DNA of 64,000 nt from Linnemannia elongata (Eukaryota; Mortierellomycota; Mortierellomycetes; Mortierellales; Mortierellaceae). Positions within the stretch are counted from its first letter, which is position 1, and each line of letters starts with the position of its first letter. The notes under the pieces are model-generated. The model had not been told where the DNA came from and did not search any database. It saw only the letters and a program-made list of their open reading frames with translations. A program made the translations under genes and the position numbers. The DNA lies in contig JAXBDG010000002.1 of NCBI GenBank assembly GCA_036320915.1, positions 1,860,001 to 1,924,000 on the forward strand, read 5' to 3'. This document shows, piece after piece, positions 11,279 through 22,871 of this stretch.

Positions 11279-13576
11279 ATGATGTCCGCAGTCCCCATCA
11301 CCCCTCCAATCCAAGGAGAAACCGAACCCCCGCAGGTTCTTGCTCACAGTCCTACGACTTCCCAACCAGCTTCAGACAAGAACGACCACAATCTCAGTCA
11401 TCACCGCAACCAGGACAAGAGCAAGCATGATACAGAGCATGAAAAAGTCATCATAGAGCCAATTGTAACTTTGACGGCCGAGAATAAGCCCTATGTCTTT
11501 GCAGAGCGGGACTCCGAGAAGGAGGAAAAGGCGGCCACTGTCATCCAGTCTGTGTACCGAGGATACCAGTAAGGGTCTTTGTTTTGTAGTATCGTCATTG
11601 AAGGTGTTGGTGACAGTTGCATAAAAAACAGGTTTTCACTCCACTCATCAATCATTTACCACTCTTCTCTCCTCTCTTTTCACCTTCTCAGAGCGCGACG
11701 AGACCTCTATGGCTCGGCATTGACAGCCTCCCAGGTATGCAAAGATAGAGATAGATGCAGCGAGACTTATTCACTTAGGAACATGCACGAAAATATTGAA
11801 TATTTGTGAAGGTCATTGTGCAGCTATGGATAAAAAAAAAAGGCATGAACTTAAGCGCCATACCTTCAACATCTCCATACTCACCCAACTGTGAAATCTA
11901 TACGTTAATTGTGTAGAAGTGGCGCTATTTGATCGACCACACTCGTATCGAACTCATCCATAAACGCGACGCCATCGATCATCAGGCCCGAGAGGGGTCA
12001 AACCAGGCCTCTGATCCGAATCTGTCTTCGTCCCCGCTATCACCACCATGCACACCAAATGACAGCAGGACACGGTGGGCATGGAGGCGGGCAGAGTTCC
12101 TTGGCTCACGACTCGGCAAGGTAACAGCCACAACTAACACAACAACAGTAGTGGTACTCCACTGGTTTCCACGGTGATAGATATGCATGGACATGGGTAT
12201 AGGCATGAATGGCTGAATATTTTGTCCCTTGCCACCCGCCTTTTTCTCTTCTGTACTCCACTGTCGTCCCCTTCCATTTACTCTCCACAATGAACTCTGT
12301 CCCTGTTCGCAACGCGAACACCAGTTGCACCCCTATGAGCGATACAAATGGACCCTGTTGAACGCAGTAATACCTCGAAGGCCAGCTGATGACTAGGATC
12401 ACAGAAATCACCTCCCACTTTTTCATTGAACATGGGAACTAACAATTTGCTAAAACGACGGTATTATGATACACAATTAGGGAAGCAATGGCGTATCGAC
12501 CGAAGAGGCGCTGGTATTGGTAAGCATGTTTTTTATACCCGGTTTACCCTGGCGCTGGTACCATATAAGGAACGCATGTAGGAGGCTAAAAAGGTGTTAA
12601 CGGGTCTGCGTCATCTTTGTTCCTTGTTTCTTGATCGGTAGCTTACTGAACACTGGCTCGAGATGTCCGACAAGAAACACAGATACGGCTCTAATCTCAA
12701 GGTACGCCAGCCTGCATTTTTTTTTATGCATTCTCTTCCGTCATCCTCACGTTCATAGGCACAAATGTGGGCCGTTGCAAGTACGAATGGAGGTATCAGG
12801 TATTGGGGATAGGAGTGGTCCAAAATAGAATTAAAGCTCACACCACCCGCTCATATTTCGCCATTTATGTCTTTTAGGTCTACCACGAGCACTGGTTGGC
12901 ACAGGATACCTCACAAAACTTTTTCTATTGGTTGGATAAGGGTGATGGCAAGGAGGTCGACATTGAGCAAAAACCTCGGGCGCGACTCGATGAGCAGCGA
13001 GTCCATTACCTTCAGGAGCACGAGCGCGCCCAATACGCTGTCAATGTTGTTGATGGGCTTTTCTATTACAGGCAGTCGGGCCAACTTGTCCACACACTTC
13101 CTACGTCAGTCAAGGCTGATGACGACGTCGATGTCGCGCAAATACTTCCGGATGCCAACGAACATGACGACGAAGCGACAAGGCTGGAGAAGAAGCGGAT
13201 CCGCAACAAGTCCAAGTTCATCTATGTGACAGATCCCCAAGGCGTACTCTATATTGCGCAGAAGGTCAAGGGACAATTCCACCACTCGAGCTTTCTGGGT
13301 GGTGGGACCGTCTGCGCTGCGGGAGGGATTATTGTCAATCGAGGCAAGCTGATCAAGATCAACCCAAAGTCAGGACACTACCGACCGGGGCAGAGGCACT
13401 TTGATCGACTGCTGAGCAGCCTGGAGGTGATGGGGATATCGTTGGAGGGCGTCAAGGTCTCTTCAGGAATCTTGGAGGCTGAAGTTGACGGTGATGGCAA
13501 CAAGTCAGGGCGGCAAGGGTCGAGCGACAGGTTGGTGATGCCTTTAGAGAAAACGGATGTTGCAAAAAAACTCTAA
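11279..13576 (+). CDS. IQM-like calmodulin-binding protein (IQ motif protein)
   Basis: Seven exons in phase: 11279-11568, 11692-11734, 11917-12120, 12481-12519, 12582-12593, 12642-12701 and 12878-13576, giving 448 residues. An IQ motif spans the exon 1/2 junction (AATVIQSVYRGYQARRDLYG), predicting calmodulin binding. The body matches the IQM family best known from plants: DKKHRYGSNL, then FFYWLDKGDGKEVDIEQ, then KGQFHHSSFLGGGTVCAAGG and SGHYRPGQRHFD. The biochemical role of IQM proteins is not settled, so no activity is assigned. Residues up to about 80 and the tail are low-complexity. Exon 5 is only 12 nt (EAKK); it is needed because reading through its donor reaches a stop at 12639-12641. 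The first ATG of an ATG-ATG pair was chosen as start. It diverges from HOM3. Confidence 0.85.
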
Positions 13577-14002
13577 ATAAACATTTTTGTCGTGGACATT
13601 GCTTGTAGAGTGGAGAAGGATCGAGATCAGATAGGGTAACAGGAGTGGGGTGTTCAGTTCAGCGAGCACCGCACATTGGCACTCTGCCACAATGCCTGTG
13701 CAGAACAAGCATTGGAGTGGGAATTCACGATGGTTTGATAAGCAAGCAAAGAATGAGAACAACAACAGCAACAGAAGGGTGCAAGCCCCTGCTTTTCTTT
13801 CCTGCACAAAAAGAAGAGTGACAACAAGAGAGGATCATGTGATGTATCGAGAGCACTACGCTTAGACCGTTTCTTCCTGTACCTTTTTATCTTTTCTAGG
13901 GTCCAGTTTAAACATGACACTCTCATCCCTTTCTTTTTTTCTTTTCATTCCTCTTCCCCTTCACTCCACCTTCTCCACACTTCTTTGATCGCTCACGCAT
14001 CC
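13577..14002. other. Intergenic, IQM 3' flank and PMP3 5' flank
   Basis: The 426 bp between two plus-strand genes. A CT-rich stretch at about 13930-13985 just before the PMP3 ATG looks like a fungal core promoter/leader. No open frame with recognisable content. Confidence 0.5.
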
Positions 14003-15532
14003 ATGGTTCACTTCACCGGCTCAGACATCACCCTCTTTGTCATTGGCTTCTTCTTGCCTCCTCTGGTAAGCCCTCTGTCAAGAACCTGTTGCACACGCAC
14101 GGGTTGTCTAATTGGTGTATGGGTGAAACGTCTTCTAACAATTGTATACCGCACCCTCTCCCCCATCTCTCGCCTCTCTTTTGAATCCACTTGTAAAATG
14201 ACGGGAATGTCACCTTCCTTAGGCTGGTAAGTAGCTTCGATGTCTGCCTTTGAAGGACTCCTCCCATCTCAATGACACTCGTTTACGCATGGAAGAGACA
14301 CGCTATTCTTCACTTTAGCACGCTAAAAACATTCTTGTGGCCGACCACCCTTCGTTTTCCTCAGAGCGCCATAAACCAGCGCAGGATGTAAACGAGGGAT
14401 GAAAAAAAAAAACACTCAGCAAATCACGTAATCTTTGTTCTCATACTTGCGTTTCTTCTTTCTTTCTCTACGCAGTTCTCTTCAAACAAGGATGTGGGTG
14501 TGAATTTTTAATCAGGTAACGAATACTGGCCAGTCTTGTTTTTGTTATTTTATCGCGCCTCGTTTGAATACGTTTCGTGTATGTGTGCGTGGGTGCATGT
14601 GTGTAGACATTTTGCTTTGTTTGTTTGTTTGCTTGTTTGCTTGTTGGTTGCTTTGCATTGCGACTGGAGGAGATGCATGATTTCTTTTCCGTCCCTCACT
14701 CTTTTCCATTCCCCACCTCCTCGATTTTTTTTTTCATGGCAATCTGCGACGAAAACTCTGTGAATGTGTTCACTCGACAGACGCTCCACAAGGGCCTGGG
14801 TCTTTTGTGCAACCAATTGGGAGTTTTTCTTGTTTGTGTTTTGCTGATATACTTTCTTGTTGGATAAGCAGCAAGAAAAAAGGCGAATCTCACACACGCG
14901 GGCGTGTATGGACAAAGAAAACAAACAACGCCGCGCATTTTCTGTCACTCCTCCCATTTGCTGTCTATATTTTGTTTCTGATCGTGCACTTCCAACTAAA
15001 AACTCGCTCTCTCAACTCGTGTGCACAATTCCTTCCGCTTGTTGCGCGCTTACCATACAGTTTGGGTCTGACCCTCCTCGGACATGTCCCCGGCATTGTC
15101 TACGCTTGGTGGATTATCTATACCAACCGCGAGGACCCCAGAACCCGCCGTCGCATCAACCACGGTGGCCAGAACAGTGTCGACCGTCGCTCGTACCTCG
15201 CCGTCGCTCAGCAGGGACATGCTGACTCCCCTCCTTCCTCCGGTGGTGCTATCGTCCATGCTCCCCACAGCCATGACCCCCAAGTCCAGGTCCACAGCGG
15301 CGGCCAGTCACAGACTCACACCACTGTTGATAAGTCTCAGGAGCAACAACATCCTGGTCTACCTCACCAAAATAGTTCCACCCGCACAATTACCACCACC
15401 ACGACCACTCGCACCTCGTCCAACGGCGGTCCTCCCCAGACCATCCAAACCATCATTACTTCCCAGAATGGCGAGGTTATTGACAAGAAAGTTGTTGTAG
15501 TCGACAAGAAGGATACCCCTCCCGCCTACTAA
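14003..15532 (+). CDS. PMP3: PMP3/UPF0057 (SNA-type) plasma-membrane proteolipid with long tail
   Basis: Small two-helix membrane protein of the PMP3/RCI2/SNA family, linked in yeast and plants to membrane potential and salt tolerance or, for SNA members, to endosomal sorting. Exons: 14003-14065, 14223-14226, 14476-14515 and 15061-15532, giving 192 residues. The product reads MVHFTGSDITLFVIGFFLPP, L, then A-V-LFKQGCGCEFLI, then SLGLTLLGHVPGIVYAWWII, matching the family from end to end (helices about 8-25 and 35-56). Ala22 and the first base of Val23 come from a 4-nt exon, GCTG, flanked by CCTTAG and GTAAGT; without it the frame breaks. Residues 60-192 form a hydrophilic His/Gln/Thr-rich tail, which the 50-60-residue members lack. 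Intron 3 (545 bp) is long for this window. Confidence 0.85.
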
Positions 15533-15687
15533 GAAACCATCATGCCAGGCGAATTTTGTTAATACTCGTAGGAGGATATTGATTTAATTTTTGTGAATAA
15601 AGCAGCTTCATGGTTGATATTAAAAGTACAAGATACGGAATGGCAAAAAAGTGAGGGCAACGCCTCTATTTACAAGAATGAGCAGAA

Positions 15688-18456
15688 TTAAGCAGTGGTG
15701 GAAGTAAGCAGGTCATCAGACTTGGCCTCAGCGGCATGGATGGCCTCCTCGACAGGCTTCACAACGAGCTCAGGGTAATGCTGACCTCTCATCTTGACCA
15801 AGATCTCGTAGGCCTTGGGGACCAAGCCATTCTCAAGGTAGGCACTGACCATGCTCTGGTAGGTCGAGGGCTCCTTCACAATCGCCTTGGATTTGGGAGA
15901 GGGGGACGATGGGACGGAACCGTGAGGGTCAAGCATGGCGTCAAAGATGGCCTCGGCGGCCTCGATCTTACCCTCTTGACCGTGACCTTTGATGAGCGTG
16001 TTCTCGATGTAAGCGCTAGAAGACTGGCCGGACTGGAGAAGATCGTCACGGATCTGGACAGCGCGAGAGACCTGGTTGTTTGCAATGAGAGATTCGATCA
16101 GGGACTGGTAGGCGGGACCCTTGGGAGTGATACCGGAGGCGCGCATAGACTGGAAAACTGACTCGGCGGTACTGACGTCACCGTGCTCGACACCATAGGC
16201 GTGAATCAAGGCCCCATAGTGGGCCTCTGAGGCGCGGACAGGTCCACGCTTCAGGGACTGGATTAGGCGGTGGGCCTCGGTCATGTCATATGGCTGGATG
16301 CAGGCAAAGGCTTCGATGAGGAGGGTGTAGGTATGCTCAGTAGGGGTGAGACGACGCTGGAGCATATCCTCGTAATAAGACAAGGCTTGGGCGCGGTCCT
16401 TCTTCTGGCGGACATAGAATTGGATCATGGCGTTATGAGGTCCATGACGGGGCTGGTAATTAGGCGAACGGACCATTTCCTTGAAGAGTGACTTTGCCAT
16501 CTCCTCAGAACCAACACGGGTGCAGGCGCTGATAAGGGTTCCGTAGGTAATGGCGTTGGGGCGAATCTTTTGGTGCATCATGTCCTCGTAGACTTCCAAG
16601 ACGCGTTCGATCTTGCGGCCCTTAGAGAGCTTACCGATGACGACGTTGTAAAAAAAGATGTTGGGCTTAATGCCGTGGCGCTTGACTTCGTCCAGGATCT
16701 TGAGGGCGTCGTGGGCCTCGTCGACGGCACCAGAGGTGGTTGTGGCCAACAAGAGGGTTGCATATCCAGTAGCATCGGGGAACTGGCCTAGTTTGACAAT
16801 GGCATCGTAATTCTGCTTCGCTTGGGTCATGTTGCCAAGGGTGGCGTTGGCGACGAGCATGGCATTATAGATCTCGTACTCTGCCGCACGCTTGTGAACA
16901 GGGTCTGCAATAGCGTCGAGAGACCTGTGAGCAAGGTCAAAGAGCTGCTGATAGTCTGTGGTACGTTCCTTCTCACGCTTGGCGCAGACCTGGATAGTGT
17001 CAGCAATCGCCTGGGCTGTGGGCAACTGGTTCTCAGCGGTCATCTTTTGGATGCCTTCGATCGCCACTGCGGCATATCCAAAGCGGCAGGCCCTGATGAT
17101 GGCCTCAGAAGGGTCGCCGTTGCGAAGCAAAACCTGGGCGTTAGGATTGGATGTTCTGCCTGTTGTTTTGTTGTTGTTGTTGCCATTGCTGTTGGTGCGG
17201 GTGATCGATGAAGGAGTCGATCCGACAGCCGACATTTCCTGCTCCAAATCCGATGGGACTGTTGGCTTATAGCCAGGGTAGATCTCCTGAACAGCAGTGT
17301 CCCAAGCAAGCTGTCCGGTGTAATCGTTCAACTTCATGAAAGAGAGAGAGACACGAGAGCAGGACTCTTGGCTGGGGAAGACATTCATCTCCTTGGCGTC
17401 CAAAAGAATCTCGATCAAGTGCTTGTAGCGAGTGCTGGTGCGGGTAAGGGAGGACTGGAGGGAGAGCAAGGTCTCGACGTCGGCGGGGGAGACCATTGTT
17501 CTGACAGCATCCAAACCCGAGGTCACCTTGAGTTGGCGATATGTGCGAAGAGCTCCATCTGCGAATCCTGAAGAGGCTGACAATCCATGGCTAAATATGT
17601 GACGCAAGCAAGAAAAGGTGTGTTGAAGTTAATGACTATCCGAGTAGATGTGTCCGCTTCCGGGTTGCTCCATTTGTATGCATCGCTTGACATGTCACTC
17701 CACATCTAAGACCAATATATGCGCAGCCTACTCTTACCTGTCGAGCAATTTTGCAAGGGAGAGAGCCTGGGCGAAATCACTGCTGTGGTCGGCAATGTCC
17801 TTGGCGAGAGAGGTGTACGTGTTGATTTGGGCAGCCGATAGCGTCCTGCCCTGGCTGCGATGGCATTCGACAAGCATCGACAGAGCCCGCTCGGCATCCT
17901 TGGGGCTGTTCATATCCAGAAACTGGGCAACAATTTTGGACGAGAGTGCAGAGTCGGCGTAAAAGCCTTCGTGGCGCATCTCTTGGAGGTAAGGGAACAC
18001 GGAGTGGGCATCATGACTGCTGACTGCATCCCAGGCACTCTTGGACAACTCGTTGTATTTGGGGACGCCCGACCGAGTTGCAGAGGCGGTGGTGCTGGTT
18101 GGGTTGGCGTCTTTGAGTTCCTTTCTAAAGTTGAGACTAGCGGTCAAGGGGCTCTGGAATCGCTGGGTAGAGGGGTTGAGGTGATGTCCGAGTTGACCAG
18201 AGGTGAAGGGTGAGGTTGATGGGAATTGGTGTGTGCCTGTGAGGTGGTGGGTGTTGCTGTTGCTGTTATTATCCCAGTTGCCTTGGGAGGACGAGAAGGA
18301 GCGGACGGGGTTTGCCGGGGCGTTGCTTCCTTGAGCGACAGTGCGCTGTGAGATGTTAAGGACGGTGCTCTTTGAGTTTGTGAGAGGCAAGAACTGGCGG
18401 GATACACCCTGGCGGGTGAGGTTACCCAGCATAGTTGTTGCTTTGAGGTTCATCAT
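15688..18456 (-). CDS. Pentatricopeptide repeat (PPR) protein, probably mitochondrial
   Basis: Two exons, 18456-17738 and 17590-15688, join in phase 2 (873 residues). The first 60 or so residues are rich in Arg, Ser, Thr and Asn with almost no acid (MMNLKATTMLGNLTRQGVSR), consistent with a mitochondrial targeting peptide. The second half carries a run of PPR helical hairpins, for example IKPNIFFYNVVIGKLSKG, IRPNAITYGTLISACTRVG and LTPTEHTYTLLIEAF, spaced about 35 residues apart. PPR proteins of this layout bind organellar RNA and act in mitochondrial RNA processing or translation; the specific RNA target cannot be read here. An Asn-rich insert with a Thr-Gly-Arg stretch lies near residue 375. 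The 3' end is convergent with PMP3, with a 155-bp gap. Confidence 0.9.
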
Positions 18457-19901
18457 GTTTTGGATGGGCTCGTTATTTCAACAACGTTGTGAAGTCTAGG
18501 GGTGTGTAGGTGCGGCGAAACCAAAATAGAAGAAAAACGCTGAGAAAAGGAAGAGAGTCGTGGAGACAAGGGAATGATTGAGAGAGAGGAGGGAGAAAAG
18601 AGAGGTATAAAGAAATACAGGACGGATGAAGAGGAGTAGAGAAGAAGAGTAGAGAAGAAGAGTAGAGAAGAAGAGTAGAGAAGAAGAGTGGAGAAACAAG
18701 GAAACGAAAGAAAGGTTCTTTTCTTTTTATGATAATGTCGGAAAAGGAAGGAAGCAGGTCAACTCCTGCATTTTTGTTGGAAAAGAAGCGAATGGAACAA
18801 ACCCTTTGTGCCGGGAGACCCAAATCGTAAACCGAGGGGGGCGGAATGCCGAAATTTCCTCTTTGGGCGACAACGCACAGAGGTGTACTTCCAATGATGA
18901 CAAGCCTGAGACATTACGCTATTCAGACTCCGTCTATCTCATGGTGCCTGGGCTGGATTTAACTGTTCCATTTCACTTAAAGGGCGAGAACAGAACTAGA
19001 TATTACCAAGAAAAGTCCCCTAGAAGAGCTGTATCCGTCTGCGGGCCTCGTTAACACGATCTGGTCTGTACGCGAATGTCGGTGAAAGGGAGAGGATGCC
19101 GATGTCAAAACAACGTGGCCGCAGAAGTGGTGTACGATAATATGTTTAAGAAGTTAAGAAGAATAATCAAAAGTACTGATAGACTATGAGAGCAAGGGAG
19201 AGGGAAATAAAGAAAAAAAGAGGTGAAATCCGAGAGGAGGGTATGTGCTCTGCGCCGCGTTGTTGACTAAATTCTTTTATTTTATTTTTTGCTTGCCATG
19301 TAAATAGGAAGGCGAAGGGGAAAGACAGTCTTTCCTTTCCGTCAATCGAAACGTTTCTTTTTTATTTTTGAATATCGAATGTCGAATGTTTAAAAGTTGC
19401 TCTCTCTTGCTGTAAGTGAGTCGACAGATGGAAGGCGTCGCAACAAAAATGAGGGGGAGTGAAAACAACAAACAAACGTCTCTGGTGGATTCCACTGTGG
19501 GCGCATGGGGTTTTTTTTATTCCTCCTCGGAGAAATAGCCTTTCCCTCCTGGGCTAGGCTGGGTCCATTGGCCTTTCGTCGACCCCTTCCTGTTCTTCTC
19601 TCCTCTGTCGATCGTCTCCTCCATTCGTAGACAAGAATAAAACAGCTCTGTCTTCGCCACGCCACCACGCCACTGCCACCACCACAAATGCTTCACACTC
19701 CATAGCGGTCACCGTGGTTGTTTGCCTCTCTCTCAACCCTTCATAAATTCAAACGTAAACGCTTTGCTTTCCTCTATCTTTTTCTTCCTTCCTTCCTTCG
19801 CTATCTTAACCACCTTCCTCTCTTTTATCATCTTATTACCGAATACCCATAACAAACTCCCTTCTTTTTCGACCTTTTCACTATCTCCTCTCACCTGAAA
19901 G
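18457..19901. other. Divergent intergenic region, PPR to lipase
   Basis: About 1.4 kb with no recognisable gene. It holds a purine-rich block near 18590-18720 that includes a 13-bp minisatellite, and pyrimidine-rich tracts just before the lipase ATG (about 19760-19895), which resemble the leaders of other genes in the window. Confidence 0.6.
18634..18685. repeat. 13-bp tandem repeat, four copies
   Basis: Four identical head-to-tail units of GAGTAGAGAAGAA, followed by a diverged unit. Lies about 180 bp upstream of the PPR start, probably in its promoter or leader. Confidence 0.9.
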
Positions 19902-22672
19902 ATGACGTGGTCCGTTGATTGCTCATCTCTTGAGAACGCTCAGTCAACGGGAGGACGTCCGCATTTTCATATTCCTGAAAAAAACCTCATCCGCGAATGC
20001 CACCTTCGAGAGTTTTGTGGCCCTACTTCGCACCATGCCCATGATGCCAAAAGCACCGTCAGCACTACCACTTCAGGCAGCTCATTCTCTTCAACAAAGG
20101 GTGAAAAATCGCTGAAGGAGCCAATCAGCATCAAACCACTCGACTTTGCAACATACCTGCACAACGGTTTGAAGGAATACATTCAAAACTTACGTTACCC
20201 CTCGACCCTCCCTGGCAAAGGACCCGTCAGCAAGGTCTATGCGCTCGGATTGTTCCCGGCTCTCTTTGGGATTCTTGTCTTTTGTCAATGGGCCATATCG
20301 CTGGTGATACTTTGGAGTTCTTATACAGCAGCGGGCAGGAAAGCCTTCCAGGTCTTTTTGAAGGAGCAAATTCTCCTGTTCGATCCCACAGGTAAGAGTG
20401 ATATATGAGCCACATGTAAGGAAAGGGATAACAAGACAAGGAGGAGGAGAGATGGTAGATGAATGCATGTGCAGATGTGTCCATGAAAGTTTGCCAATAG
20501 GATCAAAATTCTTTCGAGCCCAACATTTTTTTCTTCTTTACCTCCATAACTCAGATGAGGTCGACCCAAACGGAACACGAGAAGCATTGGAGCAACTCTC
20601 AGATCTCAAGCCCAAAGCTAAACCCGTCTTCAACTACTACATCACCCATCTGCTGCTCATCCTTTCAACACTCACATATGAGCGGAACGACAAGCTAGTT
20701 AAACAGGCCGCAGAGATCCTAGAAGACATTGATGACGAGGAGCAGAGACAACAGGCGGCTGACTTGCTTCTGGCCAGCGAGGAAACGATCGACAAAAAGG
20801 CGCAGTTTATGGGTATGCGGTTCGAGGGTGTCAGCGAGCTCAAGTCTTTGGGGGGTCCTTATGCTGGGTTATTCTACAATGAGGAGGCCATTGTCTTGGT
20901 CTTCAAAGGCACCTCTGTCCTTGCATTTAGTAAGCTTATCTTTTTATTTCATGTTGAAATCCATATTCACGATTAACGAATGATCGCACTGACCTTTTGC
21001 TACGAATTTTATTTTCGGTGCAAAGACGAGTACCTGATCGATGGTACCATCCAGCGCGTCGATGCCAAAGAGTACCTCTACGGTGAGGTACACAAAGGAT
21101 TCTACGAGTCGCTTTTCCCCGATCCCTTGCCTCTTGACGAGACCAAACATACCGGGGTGAATAGAGCCAACCCGTTCCAGACAATCATGGAGACCATCTT
21201 TACGACGGCCAAGAAACTAAGAGAGAAACATGGCAAGCCTATCAACCTGTGGATGACAGGACATTCGCTTGGTGAGTAACAAGAAGGGTGTTGTGTTCTC
21301 GTGAGGATCGGTTATTGCCGAATAAAGTCTCATATGAAAAACAACCGACTAACTTGACGACCCCCCCCCCTCCTTCCTTTATGTAATAGGAGGAGCGCTT
21401 GCCGCGTTGACTATGGCCCGTTTACAGCTGCCACTGCGTCCAGAGGACCCGCTCTTTGAAGGATACTCTCCCGACTCGGTCAAGGCCCTTTTGCATGACG
21501 AACATGGTGTCCCAAGAACAGTTTTTCAGGAAATGCTCTCTCGCTTCAACTCAAGTCAATCTGGCGCCTCGTTAGCGCCCATGTCACCCTCGTCGTCGTC
21601 ATCCTCATCGACTATTGGCTCACACCTCAAAGGCCACCTTGGATTCTTGAGTCATTTAGATTTCCATGGTCATCACGACAAGAAGGTCCTAGACGACTTG
21701 GTCAACTTGCGAGATTGCTACAGCTTTGCGAGCCCCAAGCTCGGAGACTCAGCATTTGCAAAAGAGTTTGACCAGCACCACATTCAGTTCATGAAGAGGA
21801 GCTCCCACAAACCCGTTTACTACCGAGTAATTACCGACAAGGATATCATCCCCAAGATGCCTCCAAGCTGCAGTACCGATCCCGATGATCTGAGGAAGCG
21901 CCTTTTCCCATGCGTCAACTGCCCCCAGCCCTCATCATCTCAACCTCATTCTCACCATTCGCCCGTATCATCCTTGTCCTCGAGCAAGAGGCCGTCCTAT
22001 GGAGCCACCGAATCCAGATGCCAAGTCGATGATGAAGAAGCCTCATTTTTGCTCGAGAAACCTATGAACTCGCTCTTGGACTACAGACATGTCGGACAGA
22101 TGATCCGCCTTTTCAACTCGCCCATCCGACCGTTGACCAAGCCATCAGATAGTCAGACAGATCTGTGCGGAGGACTTCAGCGTACAGACCACGAGCTCTC
22201 AGAGTTGCTTCGCAGTATCCAAGAAACCCTTATGGCCCAAAAGGCCGCGGAGGCCAACGACCCGTCATCCTCAGGCGCTCCCAAGGCTAAATCAAGCTGG
22301 TTTGGCCGCAAGAACAAGAAGAGCAAGGAGATTGCCTTCTGTGCACAAGAAGTCGAGAAGGAAATGCTGTTGGCCAAGGCCAAGTACGACCTGGACGAGG
22401 AGAGTCGTTTGCGAATGCCTTGCACCGGCGAGCGGGTTATGTTGACGTTTCCTTTTGTGATTTCTCATTCCCCGGCGACGTATCAACGCAACCTGGTCAG
22501 GGCCCGGTTCTACTTTGAGAGCTTTCCTGGTGTAGAGTTGGAGCAGAAGCTGAGCCTGCTTGGTTGGAAGGGTGTTGGTGTCGGTTCTGGTCCGGCGGAG
22601 AGGGAGAAAGCGAGGATGGGGATGGCTGCAAGGGATTCGGCTATTGTTATTGACATGGCCGTAGTAGTGTAG
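19902..22672 (+). CDS. Class 3 lipase (alpha/beta hydrolase) with N-terminal membrane anchor
   Basis: Four exons, 19902-20391, 20555-20929, 21026-21271 and 21390-22672, all phase 1, giving 797 residues. A transmembrane helix lies at about 115-138 (LGLFPALFGILVFCQWAISL). The nucleophile elbow GHSLG at residues 367-371 is split by the third intron and continues GALAALTMARL, typical of the lipase class 3 fold; Ser369 is the predicted nucleophile. YRVITDKDIIPKMP (Asp near 520) and DYRHVGQMIRLF (His near 604) fit the rest of the triad. Low-complexity inserts (Ser-rich at about 430 and 555) interrupt the fold. It is likely an acylglycerol or phospholipid hydrolase on an internal membrane; the substrate is not readable. 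Convergent with MIC27 (199-bp gap). Confidence 0.88.
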
Positions 22673-22871
22673 CGATAGGAAATGGCCATGCAAAAATATA
22701 TAAAGCTGTGCATAAATAACGTCCAAAGTTTACTAGGCACTTAATGTTCGCAATACGTTTCTGTATTTGAGTGCAATGTGAATGAATTGCTCATGCTGTT
22801 TTTCGAGTGTCCAATACGGTTCTCTACAAAAGCAGGCCCCATTTCCATTAAAAAAAGGAGCTGTTGTTTTT

